From Actinomycetota bacterium (GTDB lineage: Bacteria; Actinomycetota; Acidimicrobiia; IMCC26256; JACDBD01), in the NCBI GenBank assembly GCA_013695115.1, contig JACDBD010000308.1, forward strand, positions 1 through 10,600: a stretch of 10,600 nucleotides of DNA, given 5' to 3'. The notes beneath the pieces were generated by a model that was given only the letters and a program-made list of their open reading frames with translations, searched no databases and was not told the origin of the DNA. Each line of letters opens with the position of its first letter. The first letter of the stretch is position 1. Positions 1-5,817 of the stretch are shown here, piece after piece. The translations under genes and the position numbers were made by a program.

Positions 1-1
1 G

Positions 2-397
2 CTCACGCCCACCCTCACGGACACCCCGCCGCCCCGCCCACTCCTCGCACTCCTGGACGACCCCGACATCACCGTCGTAGAAGCGGCGGCATGGGCCCTC
101 GGCGAGTTAGGCGAGCCGGCCCGAACCGCGGGCGCGGTCCCCGCCCTCGGACTCGTGGCAGCCGATCACGACGACCCGATCGCACGCGAGGCCGCGGTCG
201 CGGCGCTCGGCGCCCTCGGCGACCCCGCCGGCCTCTCCGCCATCCTCGCCGCGTGCACCGACAAACCCCCAGTACGCCGCCGCGCCGTGCTCGCGCTCGC
301 CCCCTTCGAAGGCCCCGAAGTAGACGCGGCCTTAGACAAGGCGCTCCAAGACCGCGACTGGCAAACAAGACAGGCAGCCGAAGACCTGCGCGGCTGA
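2..397 (+). CDS. HEAT-repeat protein, 3' fragment (start lies outside the window)
   Basis: The frame is open from base 2 to a TGA stop at 395-397, giving 131 visible residues. The fragment is a run of alanine- and leucine-rich helical units with the hallmarks of PBS-lyase-type HEAT repeats: DPDITVVEAAAWALGELGEP, then DDPIAREAAVAALGALGDP, then a third and fourth weaker unit ending QTRQAAEDLRG. Units recur about every 30 residues. In this family such units form a solenoid used for protein-protein contact; no catalytic domain is visible, but the N-terminal part is missing, so a fused domain cannot be excluded. Two TTA leucine codons (107-109 and 332-334) and several AT-ending codons (GTA, GAA, ACA) make its codon use slightly different from its neighbours. 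It converges with mreB, and the 158-base gap between them holds hairpins. The family call is fairly sure; its partner and role are unknown. Confidence 0.8.
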   Translation, partial: LTPTLTDTPPPRPLLALLDDPDITVVEAAAWALGELGEPARTAGAVPALGLVAADHDDPIAREAAVAALGALGDPAGLSAILAACTDKPPVRRRAVLALAPFEGPEVDAALDKALQDRDWQTRQAAEDLRG

Positions 398-432
398 CTC
401 ACTGCCGTGCGGCGACCGGAGGGAGCGCAGGT

Positions 433-487
433 CGCTCGCCAGCGAGCGAACGGCCCGCGGGCCGGGTATCCCGGCCCGCAGCGAGCG
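433..487. terminator. Nested GC-rich stem-loops between convergent genes
   Basis: This lies in the 398-555 gap between the HEAT-repeat gene and mreB, both of which end here. Two perfect inverted repeats are visible: CGCTCGC (433-439) with GCGAGCG (442-448), loop CA; and GCGGGCCGGG (457-466) with CCCGGCCCGC (470-479), a 10-bp stem with a TAT loop. A second GCGAGCG copy (481-487) can also pair with 433-439 and would enclose the 10-bp hairpin. A further GCGACC/GGTCGC pair sits at 412-417 and 430-435. There is no T-tract on either strand, so this is not a classical intrinsic terminator; hairpin-type termination for both genes is inferred from position. Bases 488-555 show purine-rich sequence (AAGGAGGAGGG) with no gene that I can support. 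Confidence 0.6.
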
Positions 488-555
488 AGCGAGACAAGGA
501 GGAGGGCGGGGTCCCCGGCGGCGAGCGTCCCTCGGTGCTGCCGCCCACAGACTGG

Positions 556-1569
556 TTAGCGGCCGCCCCCGACCTTGCCCATGAACATCTCCTTGAGCCG
601 GTCGAACGACTCGAGGCACCGGCCGGCGCCGAGCACGACGCACTCGAGCGGGGTCTTGTCGAGGTGGACCGGGATGCCGCACTCGTTGTTGACGCGAGTG
701 TCGAAGCCCCGCAGCATGGCGCCGCCGCCGACGAGGTGGGCGCCCTCGAGGAGCAGGTCCTGGGCGAGCTCGGGCGGCGTCTGCGCGAGCGCGTTGACGA
801 TCGTCGCGATGATCGCCTTGACCGGCTCTTCGAGGGCCTCGCGCACCTCCTCGGGCGTCAGCACGATCACCTTGCCCGCGCCGGTCGAGAGGTCGCGGCC
901 TCGGACCTCGACCTTGAATTCGTCGGGCGTGGTGAAGGCCGACCCGATCGCGAGCTTGATCTCCTCGGCGGTGCGCTCGCCGATGGCGAGGCCGTACTCC
1001 CGGCGCACGTGCGCCTGGATCGCGGCGTCCATGTCGAACCCGCCGACCCGCACCGCCTCGAGGGCGACGACCCCGCCCATGGAGATGACCGCGACCTCCG
1101 ACGTTCCGCCGCCGATGTCGATCACCATGTTCCCGAGGGGCTCGTGGATCGGGAGCGACGCCCCGATGGCGGCGGCCATCGGCTGCTCGATGAGGAATGT
1201 CTGGGCGGCGCCGGCGCGCCGGGCGGCCTCGAGCACGGCCCGCTGCTCGACGTGCGTGATCGCGGACGGCACGCAGATGAGCACCCGGGCGCGGTACAGG
1301 CGCGACACGCCCGCCTGCTGGAACAACAGCCGGATCAGCCGCTGGGTGATCTCGAAGTCGGTGATCGCGCCACCGCGGAGTGGACGCACGGCCACGATGT
1401 AGCCGGGCGTGCGGCCGATCATGCCCCACGCTTCCTGGCCGATGGCAAGCACGTCCTGTGTGCGCGTGTTGAGCGCGATCACCGTCGGTTCGTTGACGAT
1501 GATGCCCTGCCCACGCGCGTACACAAGCGTGTTCGCGGTGCCGAGGTCGATGGCGAGGTCCTTGGCCAG
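556..1569 (-). CDS. mreB: MreB, rod shape-determining actin homologue, with apparent CTG start
   Basis: Bacterial actin that forms membrane-bound ATP-dependent filaments guiding cell-wall synthesis. The product is 337 residues, normal for MreB, if translation begins at CTG (1569-1567). Visible signatures: phosphate-1 loop DLGTANT (about residues 8-14), RPLRGGAITDF, VLICVPSAIT, IEQPMAAAIGA, phosphate-2 DIGGGTSEVAVIS, GERTAEEIK and the adenosine motif VGGGAMLRG. The first available ATG/GTG/TTG-type codon, a GTG at 1524, would remove the phosphate-1 loop; an in-frame TAG lies at 1584-1582 and the four codons between it and CTG are not start codons, so CTG is the only start keeping a complete fold. 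The preceding GCAGGCAGGGCA gives at best a weak Shine-Dalgarno, and coupling to the upstream gene (12-base gap) is plausible. No mreC or mreD follows; the gene ends against a hairpin region. Identity is very secure, the start less so. Confidence 0.95.
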   Translation of the reverse strand: MAKDLAIDLGTANTLVYARGQGIIVNEPTVIALNTRTQDVLAIGQEAWGMIGRTPGYIVAVRPLRGGAITDFEITQRLIRLLFQQAGVSRLYRARVLICVPSAITHVEQRAVLEAARRAGAAQTFLIEQPMAAAIGASLPIHEPLGNMVIDIGGGTSEVAVISMGGVVALEAVRVGGFDMDAAIQAHVRREYGLAIGERTAEEIKLAIGSAFTTPDEFKVEVRGRDLSTGAGKVIVLTPEEVREALEEPVKAIIATIVNALAQTPPELAQDLLLEGAHLVGGGAMLRGFDTRVNNECGIPVHLDKTPLECVVLGAGRCLESFDRLKEMFMGKVGGGR

Positions 1570-1581
1570 TGCCCTGCCTGC

Positions 1582-1824
1582 CTACTCGTCGTTCCCGGCG
1601 CTGGTGTCGCCGGTCGGGTGGCGCCGCTGCTGGTCGCTCCGAACCGCGTCGTGGGGCGGGGGCGCGACCCGGGTACCGGAGTCGGGTGAGATCGCGGTGC
1701 GGGTGCGCGAGAAGTGGTCGATGCTGGCGTCCATCGTCCGCGGCCCACGCTGACTGCGCTGGCGCAGGAGCACGACTGCGATCCCCACCGCACTGACGCC
1801 CACGACGATCAACAGGTACGCCAC
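1582..1824 (-). CDS. Small single-pass membrane protein between moaE and mreB
   Basis: An 80-residue product starting at GTG (1824). Residues about 3-20 (YLLIVVGVSAVGIAVVLL) form one hydrophobic segment followed at once by basic residues RQRSQRGPR, which predicts an N-terminal anchor with the tail in the cytoplasm by the positive-inside rule. The remaining 50 or so residues are polar, with many Ser, Asp, Arg, Pro and Thr, and look disordered. I do not recognise a family. It sits 9 bases after the moaE stop and 12 bases before the mreB start on the same strand, so it is likely co-translated with both. That placement would fit a membrane adaptor for MreB, but this is inference. The alternative, that it is a chance reading frame, is less likely because it fills the gap exactly and starts with a clean membrane segment. 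Confidence 0.65.
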   Translation of the reverse strand: MAYLLIVVGVSAVGIAVVLLRQRSQRGPRTMDASIDHFSRTRTAISPDSGTRVAPPPHDAVRSDQQRRHPTGDTSAGNDE

Positions 1825-1833
1825 GCCGCCGGC

Positions 1834-2328
1834 CTACGCCACACCGCGGCCGGGCGCGGACGCACCACTGGGCTCGCGGACCGGGCGGACCTCGTGCGAG
1901 CAGGTGGCCCAGTCGGAGCCGCCGGCCCAGTGCTCGCGCTTCCAGATCGGGACCGTCTCCTTCAGCGTGTCGATGCAGAACCGGGCTGCCTCGAACGCCT
2001 CGGCTCGGTGGGGAGCCGAGGCCACAACGACGACCGACGCTTGCGACAGCTCGAGATCGCCGACCCGGTGGAGCAGCGCCAGCCGGGCGACGTCGGGCCA
2101 ACGCCGGCGCGCTTCGGCCGCCACGTCACCGAGGCGCCGGGTGGCCTGCGCCTCGTACGCCTCGTACGTCAGCCCGGTGACACCGGCGCGTCCCTCCGAG
2201 TGGTCGCGCACGATCCCGGTGAAGCACACGACCGCGCCGCACGAGGGCGTCGTTGCCCATGCAGTGGCATCGTCGATGGAGAGCGGAAGTGGCGTGAGCC
2301 CTACCCAGTCGGCTCCGGCGGGCGGCAT
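1834..2328 (-). CDS. moaE: MoaE, molybdopterin synthase catalytic (large) subunit
   Basis: Large subunit of molybdopterin synthase, which with thiocarboxylated MoaD converts cyclic pyranopterin monophosphate to molybdopterin in the cytoplasm. The 164-residue product carries the family signatures in order: FTGIVRDHSEGR (36-47), LTYEAYEAQA (53-62), HRVGDLE (87-93), VASAPHRAEAFEA (102-114) and the active-site segment IDTLKETVPIWKRE (119-132), whose lysines K123 and K130 correspond to the conserved catalytic pair. Length is close to the usual 140-150 with a short polar tail. I chose ATG at 2328 over ATG at 2337 because TACGAT (2341-2336 on this strand), a TANNNT -10-like hexamer, lies 7 bases upstream of 2328 and would overlap the 2337 codon. 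moaD and other cofactor genes are absent from the window. It leads a unit with the small membrane protein and mreB. Confidence 0.93.
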   Translation of the reverse strand: MPPAGADWVGLTPLPLSIDDATAWATTPSCGAVVCFTGIVRDHSEGRAGVTGLTYEAYEAQATRRLGDVAAEARRRWPDVARLALLHRVGDLELSQASVVVVASAPHRAEAFEAARFCIDTLKETVPIWKREHWAGGSDWATCSHEVRPVREPSGASAPGRGVA

Positions 2329-2335
2329 GATGGTC

Positions 2336-2341
2336 ATCGTA
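2336..2341 (-). promoter_or_regulatory. Putative -10 hexamer for leaderless moaE
   Basis: TACGAT on the minus strand fits the actinobacterial TANNNT -10 pattern and ends 7 bases before ATG 2328. No Shine-Dalgarno is seen before that ATG, so a leaderless transcript is inferred. No convincing -35 element is seen. The 90-base interval to the divergent protease start (2419) would hold both promoters. Confidence 0.4.
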
Positions 2342-2406
2342 GTGAACGACGGCTCCCACGGCCCATGGCGGCGCGAGGGCGAGGCAATCCGCCACAACAC
2401 CGTCGG

Positions 2407-2412
2407 TACAGT
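2407..2412 (+). promoter_or_regulatory. Putative -10 hexamer for leaderless protease gene
   Basis: TACAGT fits TANNNT and ends exactly 6 bases before the GTG start at 2419, the distance expected if transcription begins at the start codon. No Shine-Dalgarno is present in the preceding bases. No clear -35 element is seen. This placement is also the main reason for choosing GTG 2419 as the protein start. Confidence 0.45.
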
Positions 2413-2418
2413 ACGAAC

Positions 2419-3615
2419 GTGCCCGACCACGACGACGAGGACGACGGCGCGAGCGGGCCGCCGCCCGACCCGCTGGACCGGCTCTGGTTCCATCCCAGCG
2501 AGCTGCGCTCGTTCGTCGGTCCCTCGACGCGGTCGACGCGCGGGCGTGAGCACCGTCGCAGCGCGTTCGTCGGCCTGGCCGCGGCCGGCGCGCTCGTGGC
2601 CGCAGCGGGCCTGGTCGTGATGTCGGGAGTACTCGACTCCGGTGACGACACCACGCTCACCGGTGGAATCGACGCCCCGGGGGGTTACGCGGCCGCCCGG
2701 GTAGCCGCCATCACGGGGGCGAGCATCGTGACGGTGCAGGTCACGCGAGTCGACGGCACGACCACAGCGTCCGGAGTGTGCATCGACGACGAGGTCGTGC
2801 TCACCAGCGCGCACACGTTAGAAGGCGCGACTGCCGTGACCGTCGTCGCGCCCGGTGAGACCGCGCTGCCCGCGGTCGCGGCGGGCGCGGACCCCGAGAC
2901 CGACCTCGCGCTGCTCCGGGTCGACGCGCTCACGGTGCCCGCCGCTCGTCAGGGATCGTCGCGCGACCTCCGCGAGGGACACGCCGTGCTCGCGGTGGCG
3001 ACCGGCACCCGATCCAAGCCCCAGTGGGTCAGCGTCGGGACGGTTGCCGGGCTCGACGAGTTCGTGGTCACCACCTCCGGAACGGTCATCGTTGGGCTCA
3101 TCGACACCGGGACGAACGCCGGTCGGCGACACTCGGGCGGGGCGGTGTTCGACGAGCGGGGCCGACTCGTCGCCATCCTCACCATTCCCGGCGGTGCGTC
3201 GTCCTCAGGCTTGGCGATGCCGATCGACACGGCACGCGACGTCGTCGAGCAGCTCGAGGCCACCGGGAGCGCGGCCCATGCCTGGCTCGGTGTCACGGGC
3301 ACCGACGACACCGAACGGGCGGGCGGCGGCGCGCGGGTCGAGCGGGTGTTGCCGGCGAGCCCGGCGGAGAAGGCAGGCCTGGCCCCCGGGGACGTGATCG
3401 TCGCGGTCGGCGACGGCGAGTCCACGACGGCGGTGTCGAGCATGGCCGACCTCATGGCCGAGGTCCGTGACCGCCGCCCCGGCCACTCGCTCGAGCTCAC
3501 CGTCCTGCGCGAAGGCGCAAAGCGCCACATGCCGGTCTCCCTGAGCCACAAGACGAGCCCCGACGACACCGACCTGCTCACGACCACCACGACCGTCGCG
3601 GCCGCGCAGTCGTGA
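2419..3615 (+). CDS. Membrane-anchored S1C (HtrA/DegP-like) serine protease with PDZ domain
   Basis: A 398-residue HtrA-type protease. The cytoplasmic N-terminus (1-48) is acidic and contains DPLDRLWFHPSEL (about 17-29), a segment I recall from related actinobacterial proteases. One transmembrane helix follows (about 49-71), placing the protease domain outside the membrane. The catalytic triad is visible: H132 in LTSAHTLEG, D162 in ETDLALLRVD and S239 in RRHSGGAVFDERG. The usual GNSGGP around the serine reads RHSGGA, so Asn and Pro are replaced. A PDZ domain spans about 285-375 (AWLGVTG ... VERVLPASPAEKAGLAPGD ... LELTVLREG) and probably binds C-termini or regulates the protease. A Thr-rich tail ends the protein. 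GTG 2419 fits the -10-like TACAGT; the frame stays open further upstream, but that stretch lies antisense to moaE. It is divergent from moaE and shares orientation with the following gene, with a gap of 36 bases. Role: extracytoplasmic protein quality control or regulated proteolysis (inferred). Confidence 0.9.
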   Translation: MPDHDDEDDGASGPPPDPLDRLWFHPSELRSFVGPSTRSTRGREHRRSAFVGLAAAGALVAAAGLVVMSGVLDSGDDTTLTGGIDAPGGYAAARVAAITGASIVTVQVTRVDGTTTASGVCIDDEVVLTSAHTLEGATAVTVVAPGETALPAVAAGADPETDLALLRVDALTVPAARQGSSRDLREGHAVLAVATGTRSKPQWVSVGTVAGLDEFVVTTSGTVIVGLIDTGTNAGRRHSGGAVFDERGRLVAILTIPGGASSSGLAMPIDTARDVVEQLEATGSAAHAWLGVTGTDDTERAGGGARVERVLPASPAEKAGLAPGDVIVAVGDGESTTAVSSMADLMAEVRDRRPGHSLELTVLREGAKRHMPVSLSHKTSPDDTDLLTTTTTVAAAQS

Positions 3616-3651
3616 TTTGTGGCGGTTCCCGGTCCCCGCGACGATGTTGAG

Positions 3652-4713
3652 ATGACGCCGCGACTCGAGGAGCTCGAGGACGCCGATCGCGAGCTGCTGA
3701 ACGCGGTGCAGTGGGACTTTCCGCTCGATCCCCGCCCGTACGCGGTGCTGGCGGACCGCCTCGACGTGTCGGAACCCGACGTGCGCGACCGGGTGGCGCG
3801 GGTCAAGCAGCTCGGAGTGCTCCGTCAGCTGTCGGCCATCTTCGACACCCGCGCCCTCGGGTACAGCTCGGCCCTCGTCGCGGCCAAGGTCGAGCCTGAT
3901 CGCGTCGACGACGCCGCCGACGTCATCAGCCGCCACCCGGGCGTGAGCCACAACTACAAGCGCAACCACGCCTACAACCTCTGGTACACGGTGGCGGTGC
4001 CGCCGGGCGAGGACCTCGACGACCACGTCGACGCCCTGCACCGCCAGTCCGGGGCGCTCGTCACCCGCAAGCTGCCCACGCTGAAGTTGTTCAAGATCGG
4101 CGTGAAGCTCGACATGACCGGCAAGACCGCCGCCGACGCCAAGGTCGAGGTGCTCGAGCACGAGCGCCCCGAGCGGCGCGCCGACATGCCCGCGCCCGAT
4201 CTGTCCGACCTCGAGGTCGCGGCCATCCGCGTGACCCAGGAGGACCTGCCGCTGGTCGAGCGACCGTTCGCGGCCGAGGGTGAGCTCATCGGCTGCGACG
4301 AGGCCGGAGTGCTCGACCTCTTGCAGACCTTCAAGGAGCGCAAGCTCATGCGCCGGTTCGCGGCGGTGATGAATCACCGCAGCGCGGGCTACAAGGCCAA
4401 CGCCATGGGTGTGTGGGCCGTCCCCGAGGACCGCCTCGACGAGCTCGGTCCGGCGATGGCCGGATTCGCCCACGTCAGCCACTGCTACCGGCGACCCACG
4501 TACGACGACTGGCCCTACTCCGTCTTCACGATGGTGCACGGCCACAACGCCCGCGACTGCGAGGACACCATCGCCGCCATCCGGGCCGAGACCGGCGTCG
4601 ACGACTACGCGCTGCTCTGGTCGGTGAAGGAGTACAAGAAGGTGCGCGTGCGCTACTTCACCGACGAGTGGGACGCCTGGCGAGCCGAGCACCTGGCCGA
4701 GGACGTCGCCTGA
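3652..4713 (+). CDS. ahbAB: Fused AhbA-AhbB type siroheme decarboxylase (Lrp/AsnC-like fold)
   Basis: Predicted to convert siroheme to 12,18-didecarboxysiroheme, a step of the alternative heme pathway and of d1-heme synthesis. The 353-residue product holds two tandem Lrp/AsnC-like halves. Half one: an N-terminal helix-turn-helix-like part (LADRLDVSEPDVRDRVARVK, 33-52), then AIFDTRALGYSSALVAAKV and NHAYNLWYTV (105-114). Half two (about 180-353): RPFAAEGELIGCDEAGVLDLL, MRRFAAVMNHRSAGYKAN (233-250) and HCYRRPTYDDWPYSVFTM (277-294). The HxYNxWYT and RPTY..WPY motifs are typical of siroheme decarboxylase subunits, not of amino-acid-sensing AsnC regulators, so the common 'transcriptional regulator' label is less likely. 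AhbA and AhbB are usually separate; this resembles NirDL-style fusions. ATG 3652 puts the first family residues at the N-terminus; GTG 3619 would add 11 weak residues. No siroheme synthase or radical-SAM partner is in the window. Confidence 0.85.
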   Translation: MTPRLEELEDADRELLNAVQWDFPLDPRPYAVLADRLDVSEPDVRDRVARVKQLGVLRQLSAIFDTRALGYSSALVAAKVEPDRVDDAADVISRHPGVSHNYKRNHAYNLWYTVAVPPGEDLDDHVDALHRQSGALVTRKLPTLKLFKIGVKLDMTGKTAADAKVEVLEHERPERRADMPAPDLSDLEVAAIRVTQEDLPLVERPFAAEGELIGCDEAGVLDLLQTFKERKLMRRFAAVMNHRSAGYKANAMGVWAVPEDRLDELGPAMAGFAHVSHCYRRPTYDDWPYSVFTMVHGHNARDCEDTIAAIRAETGVDDYALLWSVKEYKKVRVRYFTDEWDAWRAEHLAEDVA

Positions 4714-4721
4714 GCCTGTTC

Positions 4722-4761
4722 TTGCGTCGCAAAACCACGTGGGACGTGTGTTTGCGACGCC
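4722..4761. terminator. Inverted repeat between convergent genes
   Basis: GCGTCGCAAA (4724-4733) pairs perfectly with TTTGCGACGC (4751-4760), a 10-bp stem enclosing a 17-base loop. The left arm lies inside an odd-centred perfect palindrome TTGCGTCGCAA (4722-4732); the right arm is nearly the same palindrome with one extra C. The loop holds a third palindrome, CCACGTGG (4735-4742). It fills the gap between the stops of the siroheme decarboxylase (4713) and the SDR gene (4769), so a shared terminator is the simplest reading. There is no strong T-tract on either strand. The paired palindromes could instead be protein-binding sites. Confidence 0.5.
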
Positions 4762-4768
4762 AAAATGG

Positions 4769-5806
4769 TCAGCGGCGGCGGTGGCGGCGGCGCAGGAGCA
4801 CACCGGCCAGGGTTCCGAACACGACCGCCACCGCTCCCAGCACGACGTAGCGCGATGTGGGGGATGTCGGCGCCGGGAGCGAGTCGACTCCCTCGAGGAT
4901 CGCCTCCTCGTTGCTGCGCTGCGGGCGCCATCCTTTCGCTTCCAATCGATCGTTGGCGATGACCCACGGGTGCACGAGATAGGGCACGACCGTGGGCGGC
5001 ACGTCGCCCAGGCCGGTCGACCACAGGCGCGCCAGGATGCGCTCGAGCAGCTCGGCCGGCAGCGGGGGCACGAACGACCGCGGCAGCAGCGCGCGCAGCT
5101 CGTCCTGGCTCAGCCAACCTTCGGCGGCGACGTTGTACACACCGGGCACGTCCTTCGAGACGGCGAGCGCGAGGGCGGACACGAGGTCGTCGACGTGCAC
5201 CGCCTGCACCGGAGGCGTCGCTCCCCGCACCCGGAGGGGCGGCCGTCCGAGCAGGAGGCGCGACGGGAGCCGCTCCGCCCCCGCCCCGAGGACCGGCGCG
5301 GCTCGCAGGGTGGTGACGGTGACCGCGGGGTGCTCGTCGCCCCACTCGGCGAGCAGGCGCTCGACCTCGGCGGCCTGCACCGCGGGTGAGAACCCGGGGT
5401 TGGGGCGCAGCGGCTCGTCCTCGGTGAGCGGGACGGGGTTGTTGGGCCACGCTCCGTACACCGACGACGGCGAGACCCGGATGACCTTGTGCACGCCCAC
5501 ACCGGCGGCGGCGTCGAGGACCCGCCGGGTGCCATCGACATTGACCCGGGCCATCAGCGTCTCGTCGGAGATCGGGTCGACGACGGTCGCGAGGTGCACG
5601 AGCACGTCGACGCCCTCGAGCAACGGCTTGAGCTCGGCGCCGGCGATGTCGACGCGGTGGAACTCGAGGCCGCGGACGCGCCGGTGCGGGTCGCGCACGT
5701 CGAGACCGACCAGGCGCTCGACCGCGTCGTCACTGGCGAGTCGGGGCAGCAGGCGCTGGCCGACCAGGCCGGACGCGCCCGTGACCGCAACAGTGACCAC
5801 GTCCAT
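4769..5806 (-). CDS. Tail-anchored extended SDR / NAD-dependent epimerase-like protein
   Basis: A 345-residue nucleotide-binding protein of the extended short-chain dehydrogenase family. The N-terminal Rossmann motif is intact: VAVTGASGLVGQRLL with TGxxGxxG at 9-16, followed by LVGLDVRDP, VDVLVHLATVVDP (67-79) and NVDGTRRVLDAA. The SSVYG strand end (114-118) is present, but the region that normally supplies the YxxxK catalytic pair reads PGFSPAVQAAEVERLLAEW, with neither Tyr nor Lys, so classical dehydrogenase or epimerase chemistry is doubtful. The substrate half follows (AVHVDDLVSALALAV, VYNVAAEGWLS). The last 26 residues form a hydrophobic helix (about 320-338) ending RRRHRRR, a tail anchor with a cytoplasmic basic end. 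The start is ATG 5806, just ahead of the Rossmann strand; no Shine-Dalgarno is visible. It is divergent from the metalloprotease gene with only 11 bases between the start codons. Substrate unknown. Confidence 0.85.
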   Translation of the reverse strand: MDVVTVAVTGASGLVGQRLLPRLASDDAVERLVGLDVRDPHRRVRGLEFHRVDIAGAELKPLLEGVDVLVHLATVVDPISDETLMARVNVDGTRRVLDAAAGVGVHKVIRVSPSSVYGAWPNNPVPLTEDEPLRPNPGFSPAVQAAEVERLLAEWGDEHPAVTVTTLRAAPVLGAGAERLPSRLLLGRPPLRVRGATPPVQAVHVDDLVSALALAVSKDVPGVYNVAAEGWLSQDELRALLPRSFVPPLPAELLERILARLWSTGLGDVPPTVVPYLVHPWVIANDRLEAKGWRPQRSNEEAILEGVDSLPAPTSPTSRYVVLGAVAVVFGTLAGVLLRRRHRRR

Positions 5807-5811
5807 AGACT
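5806..5811 (+). promoter_or_regulatory. Putative -10 hexamer for leaderless metalloprotease gene
   Basis: TAGACT fits TANNNT and ends exactly 6 bases before GTG 5818, matching the spacing seen at 2407-2412. Its first base is also the first base of the divergent SDR start codon. No convincing -35 element and no Shine-Dalgarno are visible. Confidence 0.45.
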
Positions 5812-5817
5812 TGCCGC

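Noticed and set aside
91..1689. Long plus-strand open frame across the mreB region (over 500 codons)
   Set aside because: It lies antisense to mreB, has an Arg/Asp/His-rich composition without domains, and is the usual shadow of a high-GC gene.
332..2101. Long minus-strand frame overlapping mreB, the small gene and moaE
   Set aside because: Its translation is Arg/Pro/Ala-rich noise in another frame of genuine genes that show family motifs.
1714..2418. N-terminal extension of the protease frame upstream of GTG 2419
   Set aside because: The extension is antisense to moaE and low in recognisable sequence; the protein with its acidic start and TANNNT-6-GTG context begins at 2419.
3619..3651. 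GTG 3619 as start of the siroheme decarboxylase
   Set aside because: It adds 11 residues unlike the family and has no Shine-Dalgarno or -10 in place; ATG 3652 matches the family start better, though neither is proven.
4770..4800. GGCGGCGGTGGCGGCGG run as a repeat element
   Set aside because: It encodes the poly-Arg C-terminus of the tail-anchored SDR on the minus strand.
3205..4803. Minus-strand frame of over 500 codons opposite the protease and siroheme decarboxylase
   Set aside because: It has no recognisable domain and a His/Val/Asp/Arg-rich shadow composition; the plus-strand genes explain the region.
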